Shown here: positions 43,696 through 55,700 of the stretch, one piece after another
How positions within the stretch are numbered: the first letter of the stretch is position 1
How the letters are laid out: every line of letters begins with the position of its first letter
Origin: Takakia lepidozioides
Taxonomy: Eukaryota > Streptophyta > Takakiopsida > Takakiales > Takakiaceae
Length of the DNA: 64,000 nucleotides
Direction of reading: 5' to 3'
Assembly: GCA_030704615.1 (NCBI GenBank)
Contig: CM060731.1
Coordinates: forward strand, 69,606,756 to 69,670,755
Made by a program: the position numbers and the translations under genes
Notes under the pieces: model-generated
Told to the model about the DNA's origin: nothing
What the model saw: only the letters and a program-made list of their open reading frames with translations
Databases searched by the model: none

Positions 43696-46600
43696 GGAAT
43701 CTAAGCCCAAGTGCAATCTACTATGTATCCAAGTGCTTCTCCCATTGAGAAGCCCAAGTGCGACCTCGAGTGTCCAATGTCATCTAAGTCCAAGTGCAAT
43801 CCCCTATGTATCCAGAGTCTCTCATGTTTGGGAGATCTAGGGTAGCCTGTGCCGTTGGCCCAACTTGAAGTGTCCAGTGTCATCTAGGACCAAAGTGCAA
43901 TCCCCTATGTATCCAAAAGTGTCTCCTATGTCGAGGCCTAAGTGCGACCTCTAGGTAGTTTGTGCCGTTGGACCATATTGTATGAAGAATTGAAATCTAA
44001 ACCCAAGTGCAATCTCATATGTATGCAAGTGTTTTTCCCATGTAAAGGCCCAAGTGCGACCTCCAGTGTCCAAGGTCCAAAGTGCAATCCGTTATGCATC
44101 CACAGACCCTGCAGTTTGGGAGATCTCCACGTCATTGTTCTAACAAAACCCATTTTATTATTTTTGCAATCTCCCCCATCGAGGCTTAATATATATATAT
44201 CCATTTTCCTATTTTCGTGATTTCCAAAAACCCAAAATATTTGAATTTCCAAATTTTCCACGTAAAGGGCCAATCACTGCTCCAGAAAGCCCACTTTGCT
44301 ATTTTTCCCGAATTTCCAGCGACCAAAAGTACTCAAAATTCCATATCTCCCACACCGCATGTCCAAAAATTATGAGACCAAGCCAGTGCACCCCTCCTCA
44401 TCGAGGGCTTTCCAACGGCACCAAGCATCAGGGCTTGCCCACGCGGTGGTTTGGGAGTTCTCAACGACGCTAGAAAACGAAACAAACGTCTCGCTTCATA
44501 TATTGATGTATTCGACATAAGTGTAGCATGTGTTGTTTGGCCCAAGTGTCATCTAAGCCCAAGTGTAAGATCTTGTGCATATCCTATGTCGAGGCCTAAG
44601 CGCGACCTCTAGGGTAGCCTGTGCTGTTGGCCCAAGTGTCTGATGTCATCTAAGCCCAAGTGCAATGTCTTATGTATGCAAGTGCGTCTCCTATGCCTAG
44701 GTCCATGTGCGACCTCTAGATAGCATGTGCCATTGGGCCAAGTCTCTAGTGTCATCTAAGCCCAAGTGCAAGATCTCATACTATGTATCCCAGTGCGTCT
44801 CCTATGTCGAGGCCCAAGTGTGACCTCTAGGGTGGCCTATGCCGTTGGCCCATGTGTGAAGAATTGAAATCTAAGACATCTCCTATGTCGAGGCCCAAGT
44901 GCAACCTCTAGTGTAGCCTATGTCGTTGGCCCATGTGTGAAGAATTGATAATATATAATAAAACAAGTGCAATTTTCTATGTATCCAAGGATGTATCCAA
45001 GTGCATCTCCCATGTAGAGGCCCAAGTGTCCAGTGTCATCTAAGCCCAAGTACAATCTCCTACGTATCCAAGTACGTCTCCTCTATATGTAAGGCCGTCT
45101 GTGCGTCTCCTATGTCGAGGCCCATCTACAATCTCATATGTATCCAAGTACGTCACCCATGTCAAGGCCCCATCTTTTATTCCATGAATTTATTGAGTGG
45201 TACTATATCCAATCATTATTGATATATCTCCCGTCGAGGTTCCAATCATTGTTCCAGGAACACCTACTTTGCTATTTCTTACGAAGTCCCAGGGCAATCC
45301 CCTATGTATCCAAGTGCGTCTCCTATGTCGAGGCCCATGTATGAAAAATTGGAATCTAAGCCCCAAGTGCAATCCCATATGTATCCAGAGACCCTACCCT
45401 ACAGTTTGGAAAATCTTAGGGTAGCCCGTGCCGTTGGCCCAAGTGTCCAGTGTCATCTAAGTCCAAGTGCAATCGGGAATTTTATTATTATTATATATAT
45501 ATTTAAATATTTTCTCTTATTTAGAAATAATAGCTATTTATTATTATCTTGTAGTTTACGGAATTTGTCCATATAACAATAAGCTCCTAGAGACAATAAG
45601 AATATATGTATTCTTAGCAAAGATCTCCACCCAAATATGAATTTTTCAAATGCTATGGACAAATCGTCATTTTGGGGGTTTTTTTGGTACAAAAAAGTCC
45701 ATAGTGTCTTGATGGATGGATGGAATTGTTCACAAATTTATATTTGTGTCTATTCAAACATTGTGTATCTAGTTGTAAAGTCCATATATGAATTGGTTTT
45801 GCACAAATAGGTTTTTCAGATGGCATTTGGGACATTAGATGGACTGTGACAGTCCATTGGAATTCCCTACAAAAGTCCATAGCTTCATGAGATTTCATCC
45901 AGATTCCAAAATAATTGTACCTACATGTATATATGGTAAGTGGATAACCCATTCTAAGTCCATTTGCTATGAATGTATACTTATGTGTATAGGGTGGAGA
46001 ATAATATGATAAGCAGTCAGTCAAAAACTGCAAATTGTAGTCCAAACTGAGCCAGTGTAGTCTGCATCTACCCTCCCCTATGTATCGAGACACCTTGCAA
46101 TTTGAAAGATCTCCACGTCATTGTTCTAAGAAAGCCCACTTTGCTAAGTTTCATGAATTTCCAGTGACTAAAAGTACTTGAAATTTTGTGTTGATAGCCT
46201 GTGTCGTTGGCCCAAGTGTCCAATGTCGTCTAAGTCCAAGTGCAATCCCCTACATGTATCCAAAGACCCTTTTGTTTGAGAGATCTAGGCCTAGGGTAGC
46301 GGGCCTGTGCCATTGGCACATGTAGGAATAATTGAAATATAATCCCAAGTGCAATCTCCTATGTATCAAATTGTGTCTCCCATATAGAGGCCCAAGTGCA
46401 ACCTTCAGTGTCCATTGTCATCTAAATCCAAGTGCAATCCCATATATATCCAAGAGACCTTGCAATTTGGGAGATCTCAACGTCATTGTTCCAACAAAGC
46501 GCAGTTGCTATTTTTGCACTCTCCCCTTTCGAGGCTTAATATATTAATATATCCACTTTGCTATTTTTCGTGAATTTCCAACGACCAAAAGTACTTGAAA

Positions 46601-46790
46601 TTCCAAATGTCCCACGTGAAAGGCCAATCACTGCTCTAGGAAAGCCCACTTTGCTATTTTTCCCGAATTTCCAGTGACACCCTCCTCGTTTTCCAATGGC
46701 ACCAAGCTTAGGGGCCCTTGCGGTTTGGGAGATCTCGACGACGCTACAAAACAAAACAAGTGTCTCGCTTCATATATTGATGGTGTCATA
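43696..46790 (+). repeat. Satellite-like repeat field (CCCAAGTGCAATC family)
   Basis: Irregular tandem blocks combine a few short modules: CCCAAGTGCAATC, TATGTATCCAAGTGCGTCTC, CTATGTCGAGGCCCAAGTG, TAGCCTGTGCCGTTGGCCC and GTCCAGTGTCATCTAAG. Longer blocks (e.g. CACTTTGCTATTTTTCCCG, near 44290 and 46650) also repeat. A non-satellite stretch (about 45480-46030) is shared, inverted, with 61055-62260. No coding region. It begins inside the hAT-like gene. Confidence 0.85.
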
Positions 46791-47935
46791 CATCATTAAA
46801 GGTAGTTGTTTTGTTTTGTTTTTTTTGTTTTTTTTTTCGGTTTTGTTTCATCGTTGAGATCTCCCAAACCGCAAGGCCTCTGCCCAGAATCCTAATGTTG
46901 CTAAAAAGCCCTCAATGAGCAGGGGCGCATGGAGGCGGCAGTTTCATAATTTTTGGACTTGCAATGTGGGAGATATTGAATTTCAAGTATTTTTTGTCAC
47001 TGAAAATCCATGAAACATAGCAAATTGGGTTTCAAAAGGGATATATTGAGTACTCAAGTTGAGTAGATCTTAGAAGAGTTTTAGTTTTGAATAAAAAGGT
47101 GGCAAGGGGTGGAGATTTTGCAGTCAAGGGTGGAAAAACCTGTAGGCCTTTAGGGGTTAAACAGCGTGAGTCTCTGCTAGGGCTGGTGCCCCCGTAAACA
47201 AAGGAGTAGGCATCCAATATGCTAGAGGGCCAGTGCCCTAAGAGCAAGGCTTCCACATATGCCCCTTGTAGATACTAAGAAGAAATTATTCATTCAACAC
47301 GTCCGGAATGGAAAACCTGAAGTCAGAGTAGAAGGAGGAAACTAAGTGCCATATCATCTTTGCATGCATGACACACAGGAACAATCAATGTTCCAAAATC
47401 TCATCACGAACATGAAGGCAAAGAGTGGAAGTAGTAGGCAGTGTCAGCAAGGTTCCGAAAGGAACTTGTAGAATCATGTTGATCAGTTTTCAAAGAAAAG
47501 AATTACGTTTTGCCACTCGGTGTATCATGGTTATTTTTTTTAATGAGAATTATGGGGCCGTTGTCTCCTTTTAAAATTAAACAAGCCTAAAACGGCGATG
47601 GGCCCTCTTTAGGAAAACATAAGAGGAGGTGAGAGTAAGTGACATGACTTAGCACAACACACCAATCGGAGCCTTGACACGGCGTAAGGTCCTTTGACCA
47701 CATTTTCTCCACCGACTTGAACATGTTGCAAAGTCTCTCTCTACAAGAGAGCCAATAAAAATACTCAGTGTATATATATTATATACATATATATAAATAA
47801 AAGGAAAGGTCTGCGACAGCCCACAATTCAGGCCCTTGAGGAGGAGGAAAGATATATATATATATATAATGATTGCCATTGATATCTAGATAACCACATG
47901 TACAATTATTATCAACTGGCAGTACCATGGATTTG
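46791..47935. other. No recognised gene
   Basis: Poly-T/GT-rich at 46800-46850. 46850-47040 contains a diverged inverted relative of the 44330-44460 block (CTCCCAAACCGCAAGG). AT dinucleotide runs at about 47770-47795 and 47850-47868. Nothing else is recognised. Confidence 0.4.
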
Positions 47936-48290
47936 CAAACGAAAATTGGAAAGCAATTTGGACCTCTGTCTGGAATAAGGCACTTCCTACAAAAATTGCC
48001 GCGTTTCTTTGGCAGGTGGCCTACAGGATTCTCAAGGTCGGTTAGTGGCTAGACTTCCAGGAGGCCATCCTTTGCTCTTGTTGCTCATCAGGCATAATAG
48101 AAACACTAGAACACTGCCTCCTAAACTGCCATGCACCGGCCAAAATTTGGCCCTTTATCAAATCCTTCTACAGGTCCTTGAACAGGTCCATCTGAAGTAT
48201 GCAACAAGTGGCCCGATCAAACAGCTGAATTCCGGAAATATTTCATGGGGAGGTCATATTTGCTCTTCTGATTTGGATGGGCCTGCTCAA
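47936..48290 (+). mobile_element. LINE 3' fragment (zf-RVT region)
   Basis: The plus strand encodes NWKAIWTSVWNKALPTKIAA, FLWQVAYRILKVG and, after a frame change, CSCCSSGIIETLEHCLLNC, the zinc-binding region found near the C-terminus of plant L1-type reverse-transcriptase proteins. Stops are present. It probably belongs to a different copy from the LINE that starts just downstream. Confidence 0.7.
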
Positions 48291-48496
48291 TGGCATCTGA
48301 TAAGCCCTAGATCTGAGTCCACCCACTGTTACTGGTGTTGGGAGGGGGGATTATTCAATTTGAGTAAATGGCTCATCAGCCTAAGGTCCTCCTCCCCTTT
48401 CCTCCATCTTCATCTTGCTCTTGCCTTGTCTTCACGGCCATCAAATCGTAGATGCTTATCTACGGGCTTTCATCGATTTCCCACATGACCTAGTCC

Positions 48497-49918
48497 TTGC
48501 ATTCTTGGAATATCCGTGGTATGGGATCTGATACCACCATGCCAAAAAGAAGGCGTGTCAAACTTTGGGCCTCTTCCTTTCTTTCTTCTTCTGCTATCAT
48601 CATCCTCCAAGAGACCAAACTGGATGACAATAAAATCAGGTCCATAGGAAATAGCTTTTGGCCATCGCAGGTTGCTTGGTGGAATCCTACTATATCCTCC
48701 TCCCGTGGGGGTACGGCGATTTTGGTCTCCCCTGCTATTGCTAGCTCCATTAATAATGTTCAGACCTGGGTACAGGGTCGTGTACAGTGCCTCTTCACTG
48801 ATCTTGCCTCCCCCTTTGGGCATATTAATGTCTATGCGCCAAACGAGTCCCATGATCGAGCTCAGCTTTGGGATGCTATCAGAGATATGATTACGAGCTA
48901 TCCCAATATCTTAAACTGGGTCCTAGCGGGGGACTTCAACATGGTTGACAATTATAACGATAGGTTGGTGCATGCCTCTCAATCTTTGTCAGATGAGGAA
49001 CAAATTGCATGGGATATGCTTTGCTTCTCAGTGGGTTTGGTGGATATATTTTCAGACTCTCAATCTGGCTTGAGGTTCACGTGGTCTAATTTGAGGAATC
49101 CCCCTCATCTATGTATGGCCCGTCTGGACACGATCTATTGTTCCCAATCTCCCTTCTTTTGGGCCAAAGGTATGCCGCAGTCACCTATTCTTGCTGACTT
49201 TGATCATGCAGTGGTTTCAGCTGAATTTTAACCACCTGGATGCATGCTAGAGGTAGGGGTTATTTCAAACTAAACCCTTGCATTTTGAAGAAGGCTGACT
49301 GTCTGCAGAAGTTGAAACTTGAATGGACATCTGCTGGCAACGGTTTCCAATCCCTTTCCATCTTGTTTTTGCATAAGTTGCAAGCCATAAGAAGGTTGGC
49401 TCAAGCCCTTTCTCGATCCTTGGCCCTAGAAAGAGCTCAACATCATAAAGCCTTGTCTAAATGCTTGTTGCACTGCCAGAGAAGAATAGAAGATGGAAAC
49501 CATGGTCCCATTACGATGGAGTCTTCCCTCACTGCCAAGAGAAATCTGACTGAAGTGGATGCTGACAAGGAAAAATTCCTTAGGGTTAAAGCTGGGGTTA
49601 GCTGGTCATTGAAGGGGGAAAAGATGACTGGTTATTTTTTTCAGAAAGCAATTTAACAAAGAAGAGAGGCTACTCACCTCCGTGCCATGGTGGTTCCTGC
49701 TGGTGAGACAGTCACTGAGCCAAAGAAAGGTTGTAGAGCATTTTGCTAAGCTATTCTCTAATGAAGTGCATGATCCCTGCTGCAACAATTTCAGAGCTGA
49801 GGTTTTGCAATCCTTTCCAACTCTGAGAATACTGCCCTTTACTGATTCCAAGCTTTTAAAGGTTGCTAAAAGCATTGAGTACCTTAAGACTCCTGGATTG
49901 GATGGGCTGCCGGTGGAT
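48497..49918 (+). pseudogene. L1-type LINE ORF2: endonuclease and start of reverse transcriptase
   Basis: Apurinic-like endonuclease: SWNIRGMGSDTTMPKRR, IIILQETKLDDNK (catalytic Glu), WVLAGDFNMVDNYNDRL (catalytic Asp/Asn), LRFTWSN and the terminal LADFDHAVVSAEF (SDH replaced by FDH). A linker follows at 49240-49656 (KLKLEWTSAGNGFQSLSI, GVSWSLKGEKMTGYFFQ), then AKLFSNEVHDPCCNN and KSIEYLKTPGLDGLPVD, where the RT domain begins. It stops at about 49918 at a CACTA-like fragment. The endonuclease frame (244 codons) is open; the linker has stops. It nicks target DNA to prime reverse transcription. Confidence 0.88.
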
Positions 49919-50154
49919 GCCCGAACGTCGTAAGTTGCGGCAACGCCGTGGCCAAGGGGTCCCGGGGGGTTTGCGACTCCCCGACGACGCTAATTAGCGA
50001 CGTTCCGGGAGCGACGTCTCTACGACTTTCCGACGTCGCAAAATGCCCCGGGCGCCGTAGAGTATTTCCGTCGCTAATCGCGGCTGTTGGAGGTCGATGG
50101 GGCATCGCTAAAACCCCAACCCCACCCCCCCCCCCTTCACAAAACGTAGTAGTG
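49919..50154 (-). mobile_element. CACTA-like end fragment inside the LINE
   Basis: On the minus strand it begins CACTACTACGTTTTGTGAAG followed by a G run and then GCGACG/CGTCGC-type subterminal repeats, the same layout as the ends of the CACTA element at 15818-23721 but with a different sequence. It is only about 236 bp and has no second terminus in place. Confidence 0.7.
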
Positions 50155-50622
50155 TCACCCTGCTAGAGGCTGGAGATAGAAGGATTTTAATCCACTTTAG
50201 GAAACTTCCAGTGATGCCCGTCGCTTCCAAAGCACCCCAAGGATAATTCCAGCTGATATTGTCAAAGGCTTTCTCGAAGTCTAACATCAGCAATGCAATT
50301 GGTTGGTTATCAGTTTGAGCCAGATGCAGCGCCTCATTGGTAAGTAGGATATTATCAAGAATCATTCTACTTTTTAAAAATCCAGATTGCTCTGGTCTTA
50401 TCAGCTTAGATAGCAAGGGCTACAGATGGCGAACAAGAGTCTTAGCAACAATTTTGTAAGTAGAGTTCAACAAAGTGATGGGTCTGTAGTTAGAGAGCTG
50501 ATCCCTGTCACATTTTTTGTACACCAAGGTAATGACTCCTTGAGACAATTGCGAGGGCATGATCCCTTTGTCCAAAATATCATTGGCCATTCGCAGGAAA
50601 TCGTTCCCAATCACCTCCCCCA
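50155..50622 (-). pseudogene. LINE reverse transcriptase segment, inverted
   Basis: The minus strand encodes EVIGNDFLRMANDILDKG, QGVITLVYKKCDRDQLSNYR, PITLLNSTYKIVAKTL, PEQSGFLKSRMILDNILL, IALLMLDFEKAFDNISW (RT motif with the first catalytic Asp) and ITGSFLKWIKILLSPASSRV. One stop (after LVRHL). This is exactly the stretch expected after GLPVD at 49918 but in the opposite direction, so this block (with the CACTA-like fragment) is inverted relative to the LINE. The YADD box is not present here. Confidence 0.88.
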
Positions 50623-50735
50623 ATAAAATAAAATAAAATAAATAAATAAATAAATAAAATTGGCGACGCTGCATTAGGGACGTCCGGGGGTCGCGTCGCA
50701 TTTGTGACCCCCAGACATTATAGTTTAGGGGGATA
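50623..50735. mobile_element. AAAT microsatellite and CACTA-like subterminal fragment
   Basis: An AATA/AAAT run (50625-50660) followed by GGCGACGCTGCATTAGGGAC and GGTCGCGTCGCATTTGTGAC, resembling the subterminal repeats at 49919-50154. Confidence 0.6.
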
Positions 50736-51250
50736 TATTTGAATTCAGGTGGGAACATTTGAATTTGATGTAGGATTTTTCATCCATCCATGAAGTAAAA
50801 ACTCAAATAATCGGCTCCCGCGAGTGTTGTTGACTCGATAATTTGGTGTAGTTGCTAATCTCATCCATAAATCACCAAACTTGGTGACAAACTACAATTA
50901 TATACCCTGTATCAACTTGTAAATTCTCAAGTCCATCGGTGGTAAAAATGCGCTCTTTTCGCCATTCTTTGTATTTTTGCTACATAAAGACTTTTGCCAT
51001 GGAAACGCTTCGCTGTTGAAGCTGTCCTGACCTGCTGTCGTTTGGAAGCAGCCGTTTGCTTTGGTGCGAAATTTCATCATTGTACATATTGTTTCTTCCA
51101 ATTGCCAAGCTCCTCGCTGTGTGTTCCTATTGGACTTGAAAGGCGGGAGAATAGAAAGATCGCAATCTGGGACTGGAACAATCGTCATGTATTGTTCGAA
51201 CAGGATTACCTTGCAGTTATTGGTACCGAATTGGCAGCCTAACCTACTGT
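50736..51250. other. Region between LINE pieces, no clear gene
   Basis: Short ORFs on both strands without recognised motifs. It presumably includes flanking or rearranged LINE sequence. Confidence 0.35.
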
Positions 51251-52222
51251 CGATGCAGTTTCATCTTGACGCCAGAGCTCTTCTCCATGGTCGTCGCAGA
51301 CACTGTCTAATTTCCTACGTGCTTTACCATGAAGACTTGGAACACTATCTGGTTTTTTGGCCTTTCGCCCGTGCAGTGTGGGACAAAGCCCTCCACTTAT
51401 ACTCTTTCTAGTCTTCTAATCTGGACTCCTCTCATTCTGTCTTGTTATTCAATGTCAAGAATGGAATGATTCACTGTTCATGCCCTGTGGGAATCATTAC
51501 GTGGGATAATTCTCTGGCAAATATGGAAAATGAGATGCGCTGTACTATATTAGAAGGTGAGGCCTTGTGTGCAGAGAGTGTTGTTGCTTGTTTCAGCTCT
51601 TTCCAGGTGTAGCAGCAAATCGGAGAGACAAGTTGCTTCCTCCTTCGACAAGTCTTGGGGGAATGACCTTGTTTTCTGCAGGAAAATCTTAGATATAAAG
51701 ATTGTGTGGAAAGACTCCATCCCTGCCTGTTGGCAGCTCAACCATAACCAAGCAAACACCTCTGGAGGCCAAAGATGTTGAAGAAAATTGGAGACACAAG
51801 CGTACTGGTGCTAGGAAAGCAAAATCCAAAGCCCAACTTAGCTTTGAAGCTCCTAAGAGGAAGAGGGGTAGTTCGTAGTTGCTGCTGTTTACAACTCAAA
51901 TATTCTTTCCTGCTCTAGCTGTGGTGGATAGTTATCTAGCACCCTTGTCTTCGGGTGATATGTAAATTAGCCTGGTTATGCCACAACTAAGTGCATAAGC
52001 TGGTTTCGAGAATTAGCTTGGTTACTCCACAGCTAAATGTATAAGCTTAGTTTGTTTCTTACTCGCTTATCTCTCTCCTTGCTCATTTTCCTTTTGCTCT
52101 TTGGACTATAGGCTCGGAGTGGTACCTCAGTAATCTGCCTTATGGCTAATTTTGAGGTTATTTTTCCTTACCTTTTAAATAAATTCACCAGGGCTACAAT
52201 CCCCCTGGTTAAAAAAAAAAAA
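51251..52222 (+). mobile_element. LINE 3' end with poly-A tail
   Basis: It encodes ARALLHGRRRHCLISYVLYH and EDLEHYLVFWPFARAVWDKA, the C-terminal zinc region, then TLEGEALCAESVVACFSS-like text with frame changes. The 3' UTR carries GCTCGGAGTGGTACCTCAG and CACCAGGGCTACAATCCCC and ends in a run of 12 A (52211-52222). Together with 48497-49918 and the inverted 50155-50622 it could be one LINE copy with internal deletion. Confidence 0.75.
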
Positions 52223-52736
52223 CCTGGTTGAGTACACCACAGAGGCTGGAAAAGGAGGCACTGGCCCGAGAGTTAGTTTCTATAATTAAGGGGCCTGATT
52301 TGTGCAAGCTACGGTCGATCCCAGGTGTGTTTCCCCTTTTTTTTAAAAATAGGAAAAAGAAAAAAGAAAAGTGTTATGTGGGTAGCTCCACATCTCCAAA
52401 GCTCGAATGAGAGTAGAAGAACCACAAAACATGAAGCCTTAGTGACTCGCTCATCCAAAGTTGCGGTTGAAGCAGTTAACTGTTCATCCAGATATAGGTC
52501 GATGATGGGCAGTTAATCATCCTTCAGGAAAGGACACTGTGGTCGTCTCGCTCGGTGGGCTTTGGGGTGGTCGTCGGCTGCGAGCCTGCGAAGTGCCGAG
52601 GCGTGTTTGTTAGTTGTTGTTGCTCGCTCTGATGCGAGACAAGAATAGGAAGCAAAAGTGAGGGTGGGGAGGTGGGCAACGGCTGTGAGTGTCTTGCCGC
52701 AGCATTGAAGGAGCACGGCCGCGGATTTGTGCAACG
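52223..52736 (+). promoter_or_regulatory. 5' flank and leader of the translocator gene
   Basis: Only about 510 bp separate the LINE tail from the start codon. 52520-52736 is GC-richer and probably contains the 5' leader. No TATA box or known light-response element is called with confidence. Confidence 0.35.
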
Positions 52737-55700
52737 ATGATGAACGTGATGCTGGAAGTAGCTCCAGCACGAATGCTGCGGGCTGGCGCAGTCCTTCAGC
52801 GTGAGCCCTGCATTGGGTTTCGTTCTTCGGCGGTCTCGGTATCTTTAGGAAGGCAGCTGAAGCACGGGGACTTAGCAGCAAAGAACACCCTTGCTTGCCT
52901 TTCCAGCAATGGGGGTAGAAATGTTTCCCTGTCACAGGAGGCCCCACTTTTTCCACATAATTTTGTGGCTACGAGTGCGAGTATCGGGAAAAGGAGCCAA
53001 CGATTTGTTGTCGAAGCAAGTGCCTCGGATGGTCCTGTGGGGGACGATACGGGTAGTGGATTGGAGCAGGCGCAGGCGGGTGTGGGCACGACTGAATTCG
53101 CCAAGACCCTGCAATTGGGATCACTTTTTGGCCTCTGGTATCTTTTCAACATCTACTTCAACATCTACAACAAGCAGGCACGTGCATGAATTATTAGGAT
53201 CAATGGTCCAGTGGTTCAAGGGTCGTAAGGACCAGTGGTCCGTGTTTGTGAAGGACCTTGCCACTCCCAATGCAACTTCTCCTCAGTTGGGAGGAGTGTG
53301 ATTGTCCAGATGCTTCTCTTTAATGCTCATAGGAGTACTTTTCAGATTTGTGCAGGATTTGGTAGAAGAAGCATATCGAGAATGGTGGTCTGACAAATGC
53401 ATTGCCTGATCGATATGCAGGTGTTGAAAGTGTTCCCTTTTCCAATCACAATAACAAATCTGCAGTTTGCTGTGGGAAGTGTGATTGTGTTACTGATGTG
53501 GGCAACTGGACTCCACAAGAAGCCCTCTATTTCTAAAGCCCAGGTACCAGATTTCCCATTTAAGCTCATCTTGCAGTTCTCATCAAGCAAGCCTCAACAA
53601 TAGGTCATAATTGGAAGGTTCCCAAAAATAGGGGAATGTGAAACAGGACTGCAACGTCTGCCCCTGAGAATTCTTTGATTGAAGTGCTCAGGAAACCTCT
53701 CAGTTGATTGCTAAGGAGTACCAGCGGTGAAACAAGTTGACCATGAGGGCGGTTTGTCTTGTGTATTGGGTTGTCTTTGGTCCAGTTGTGGGCAGTACTG
53801 CCATTGGCTTGTGTTCATACGATGGGCAACCTGTTCACCAACATGAGCCTAGGCAAGGTGGCAGTATCATTCACCCACACCATCAAGGCCATGGAGCCTT
53901 TCTTCTCTGTACTCCTATCAGCAGCCGTCCTGGGGGAGGTATGCCTATTCAACTCTTCTTTTGAGCAAAGACTTCAGAGTATTTTCACATATAACTTCTG
54001 TTTGGTGAAATCCTGGCTGACAACAAATTGCTTGAACAATTCTTGGTTTTTCTTCAGGAGAGTGAGATGTATCTCCAGTTCTCTTTTTTGTGTTACTCCT
54101 GAGAAAGCCTTGAAGTGCCTGATGCAAGTTTGGTTGACTGGCTAGGCAGGTACCAAATCCATGGGTGGTGGGTACCCTCGTACCAATTGTTGGAGGAGTT
54201 GCACTAGCATCTCTTACTGAGGCATCTTTCAACTGGTATGTCGTTATAGCCTTTTGGGGCTGGAGTTAATAGATGGAATTCCCTGGGCACTGCCTCCCAC
54301 TCCTTAACACCAACAACTGCTGTGGGTCCCAACAAAACAACTATCAAAAGGTCATGACATTGTCTTGTTTTGAAGCCTTCAAGAGCACTGAAAGGGCGAC
54401 GTGGTCTTTCACATTGTCAGGACCGGGAAGACTGCAATGAAGTAGAAGTCATCATGTATTAAGCGTTGGGAACATAATTACTAAATAAGGTTTATGTTCC
54501 AGATTGACAAACCATAGAGGAGTTGTGCAAAGAGGGAGCACAGCGAGCACATGGCGTGCCAGATGGTTAAAATCTGAGTAGGCCTTTTGGGACAGGCAGT
54601 GGGATGTGCTATCACATGCAATAGACAGCCATTCAAACAATATCCTCATACTATCCACAAGCTCAGCCATTTTTTTCATTATGGTGCTTTCATTAAAGAA
54701 GATGAGTCATCCACGCTAGCGGGTTTATTGGACATGTTTGCAGGGCTGGTTTCCTGAGTGCAATGGCATCAAATGTGACTTTCCAATCACGCAATGTGCT
54801 TAGCAAGAAGTTTATGGTAAAAAAAGAGGTATGTTAGTCTGATAACAAGCCATGTTTTCGGCTGAGCTCTTGAATAGCTGTTGGGCCCAACAGTTGTTTC
54901 ATATCTAAGGTAAGTATTATACATTTGGTTTAGCACCAATTCTTGATGACTACTATTTGTTAGCAATGCTTTACCCGGAATAAGTCTAGAATATTGTATG
55001 TTCCTCGTGCCTAAAAGCATGATGCCACTTTCTAAGTGGACTCATGTCTGTCTCCATTGTGCTGGTTTTTTGAGTAAGTGGTATGTTGCTGGTGGCAGGG
55101 GTCCCTGGACAATATTAATTTGTTCTCCATCATCACGCTCTTGTCTTTCTTCCTACTTATGCCTGCCACACTGCTGTTTGAAGGAGTTAAATTTACTCCC
55201 ACTGCGTTGAATTCAATGGTGAGTAGGTCTGCCTTATAAGTGCACATTAATTGACAGTATCGTTTTTAAAGGATTCTTGATCTTGGGGAAATATAACAAA
55301 GACATTGGAGACTTGAAGATCATGAAATTCACACTATAGTGGCGAAAAACTCCACCACAGCCTGCCATCAATGGAGGCTGTATTCATGAGGTTATTACAA
55401 GTGAAATGACAGTGGTCTTGCAGAATAGTTGGGTTTGTTATGGTACCCACAAATGAAGTTAGGAAATGGTTGCTGTTGGTAGGTTGCATAGTAGCAGAAA
55501 CTGTGGGTCCTCTTTTAGAATAAACAACCCAACGAGTTCTCCAAGATGCCACTCCCCAAGTTAGAATTGGGTGGAAAAATGGGGACTTGGAGCTCCGCCC
55601 AAAGACTAGGGCCAGCGTCTCATGACCTCTTGCAAGTCCCTGGAACTGTCACAAGGACATGTGGTGTCGGATTAGTAATTATCATGGTTGCATGGATTAC

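Noticed and set aside
46880-47040. Possible second hAT end near the satellite border
   Set aside because: Only short diverged matches to 44330-44460 in reverse; no terminal repeat or target duplication.
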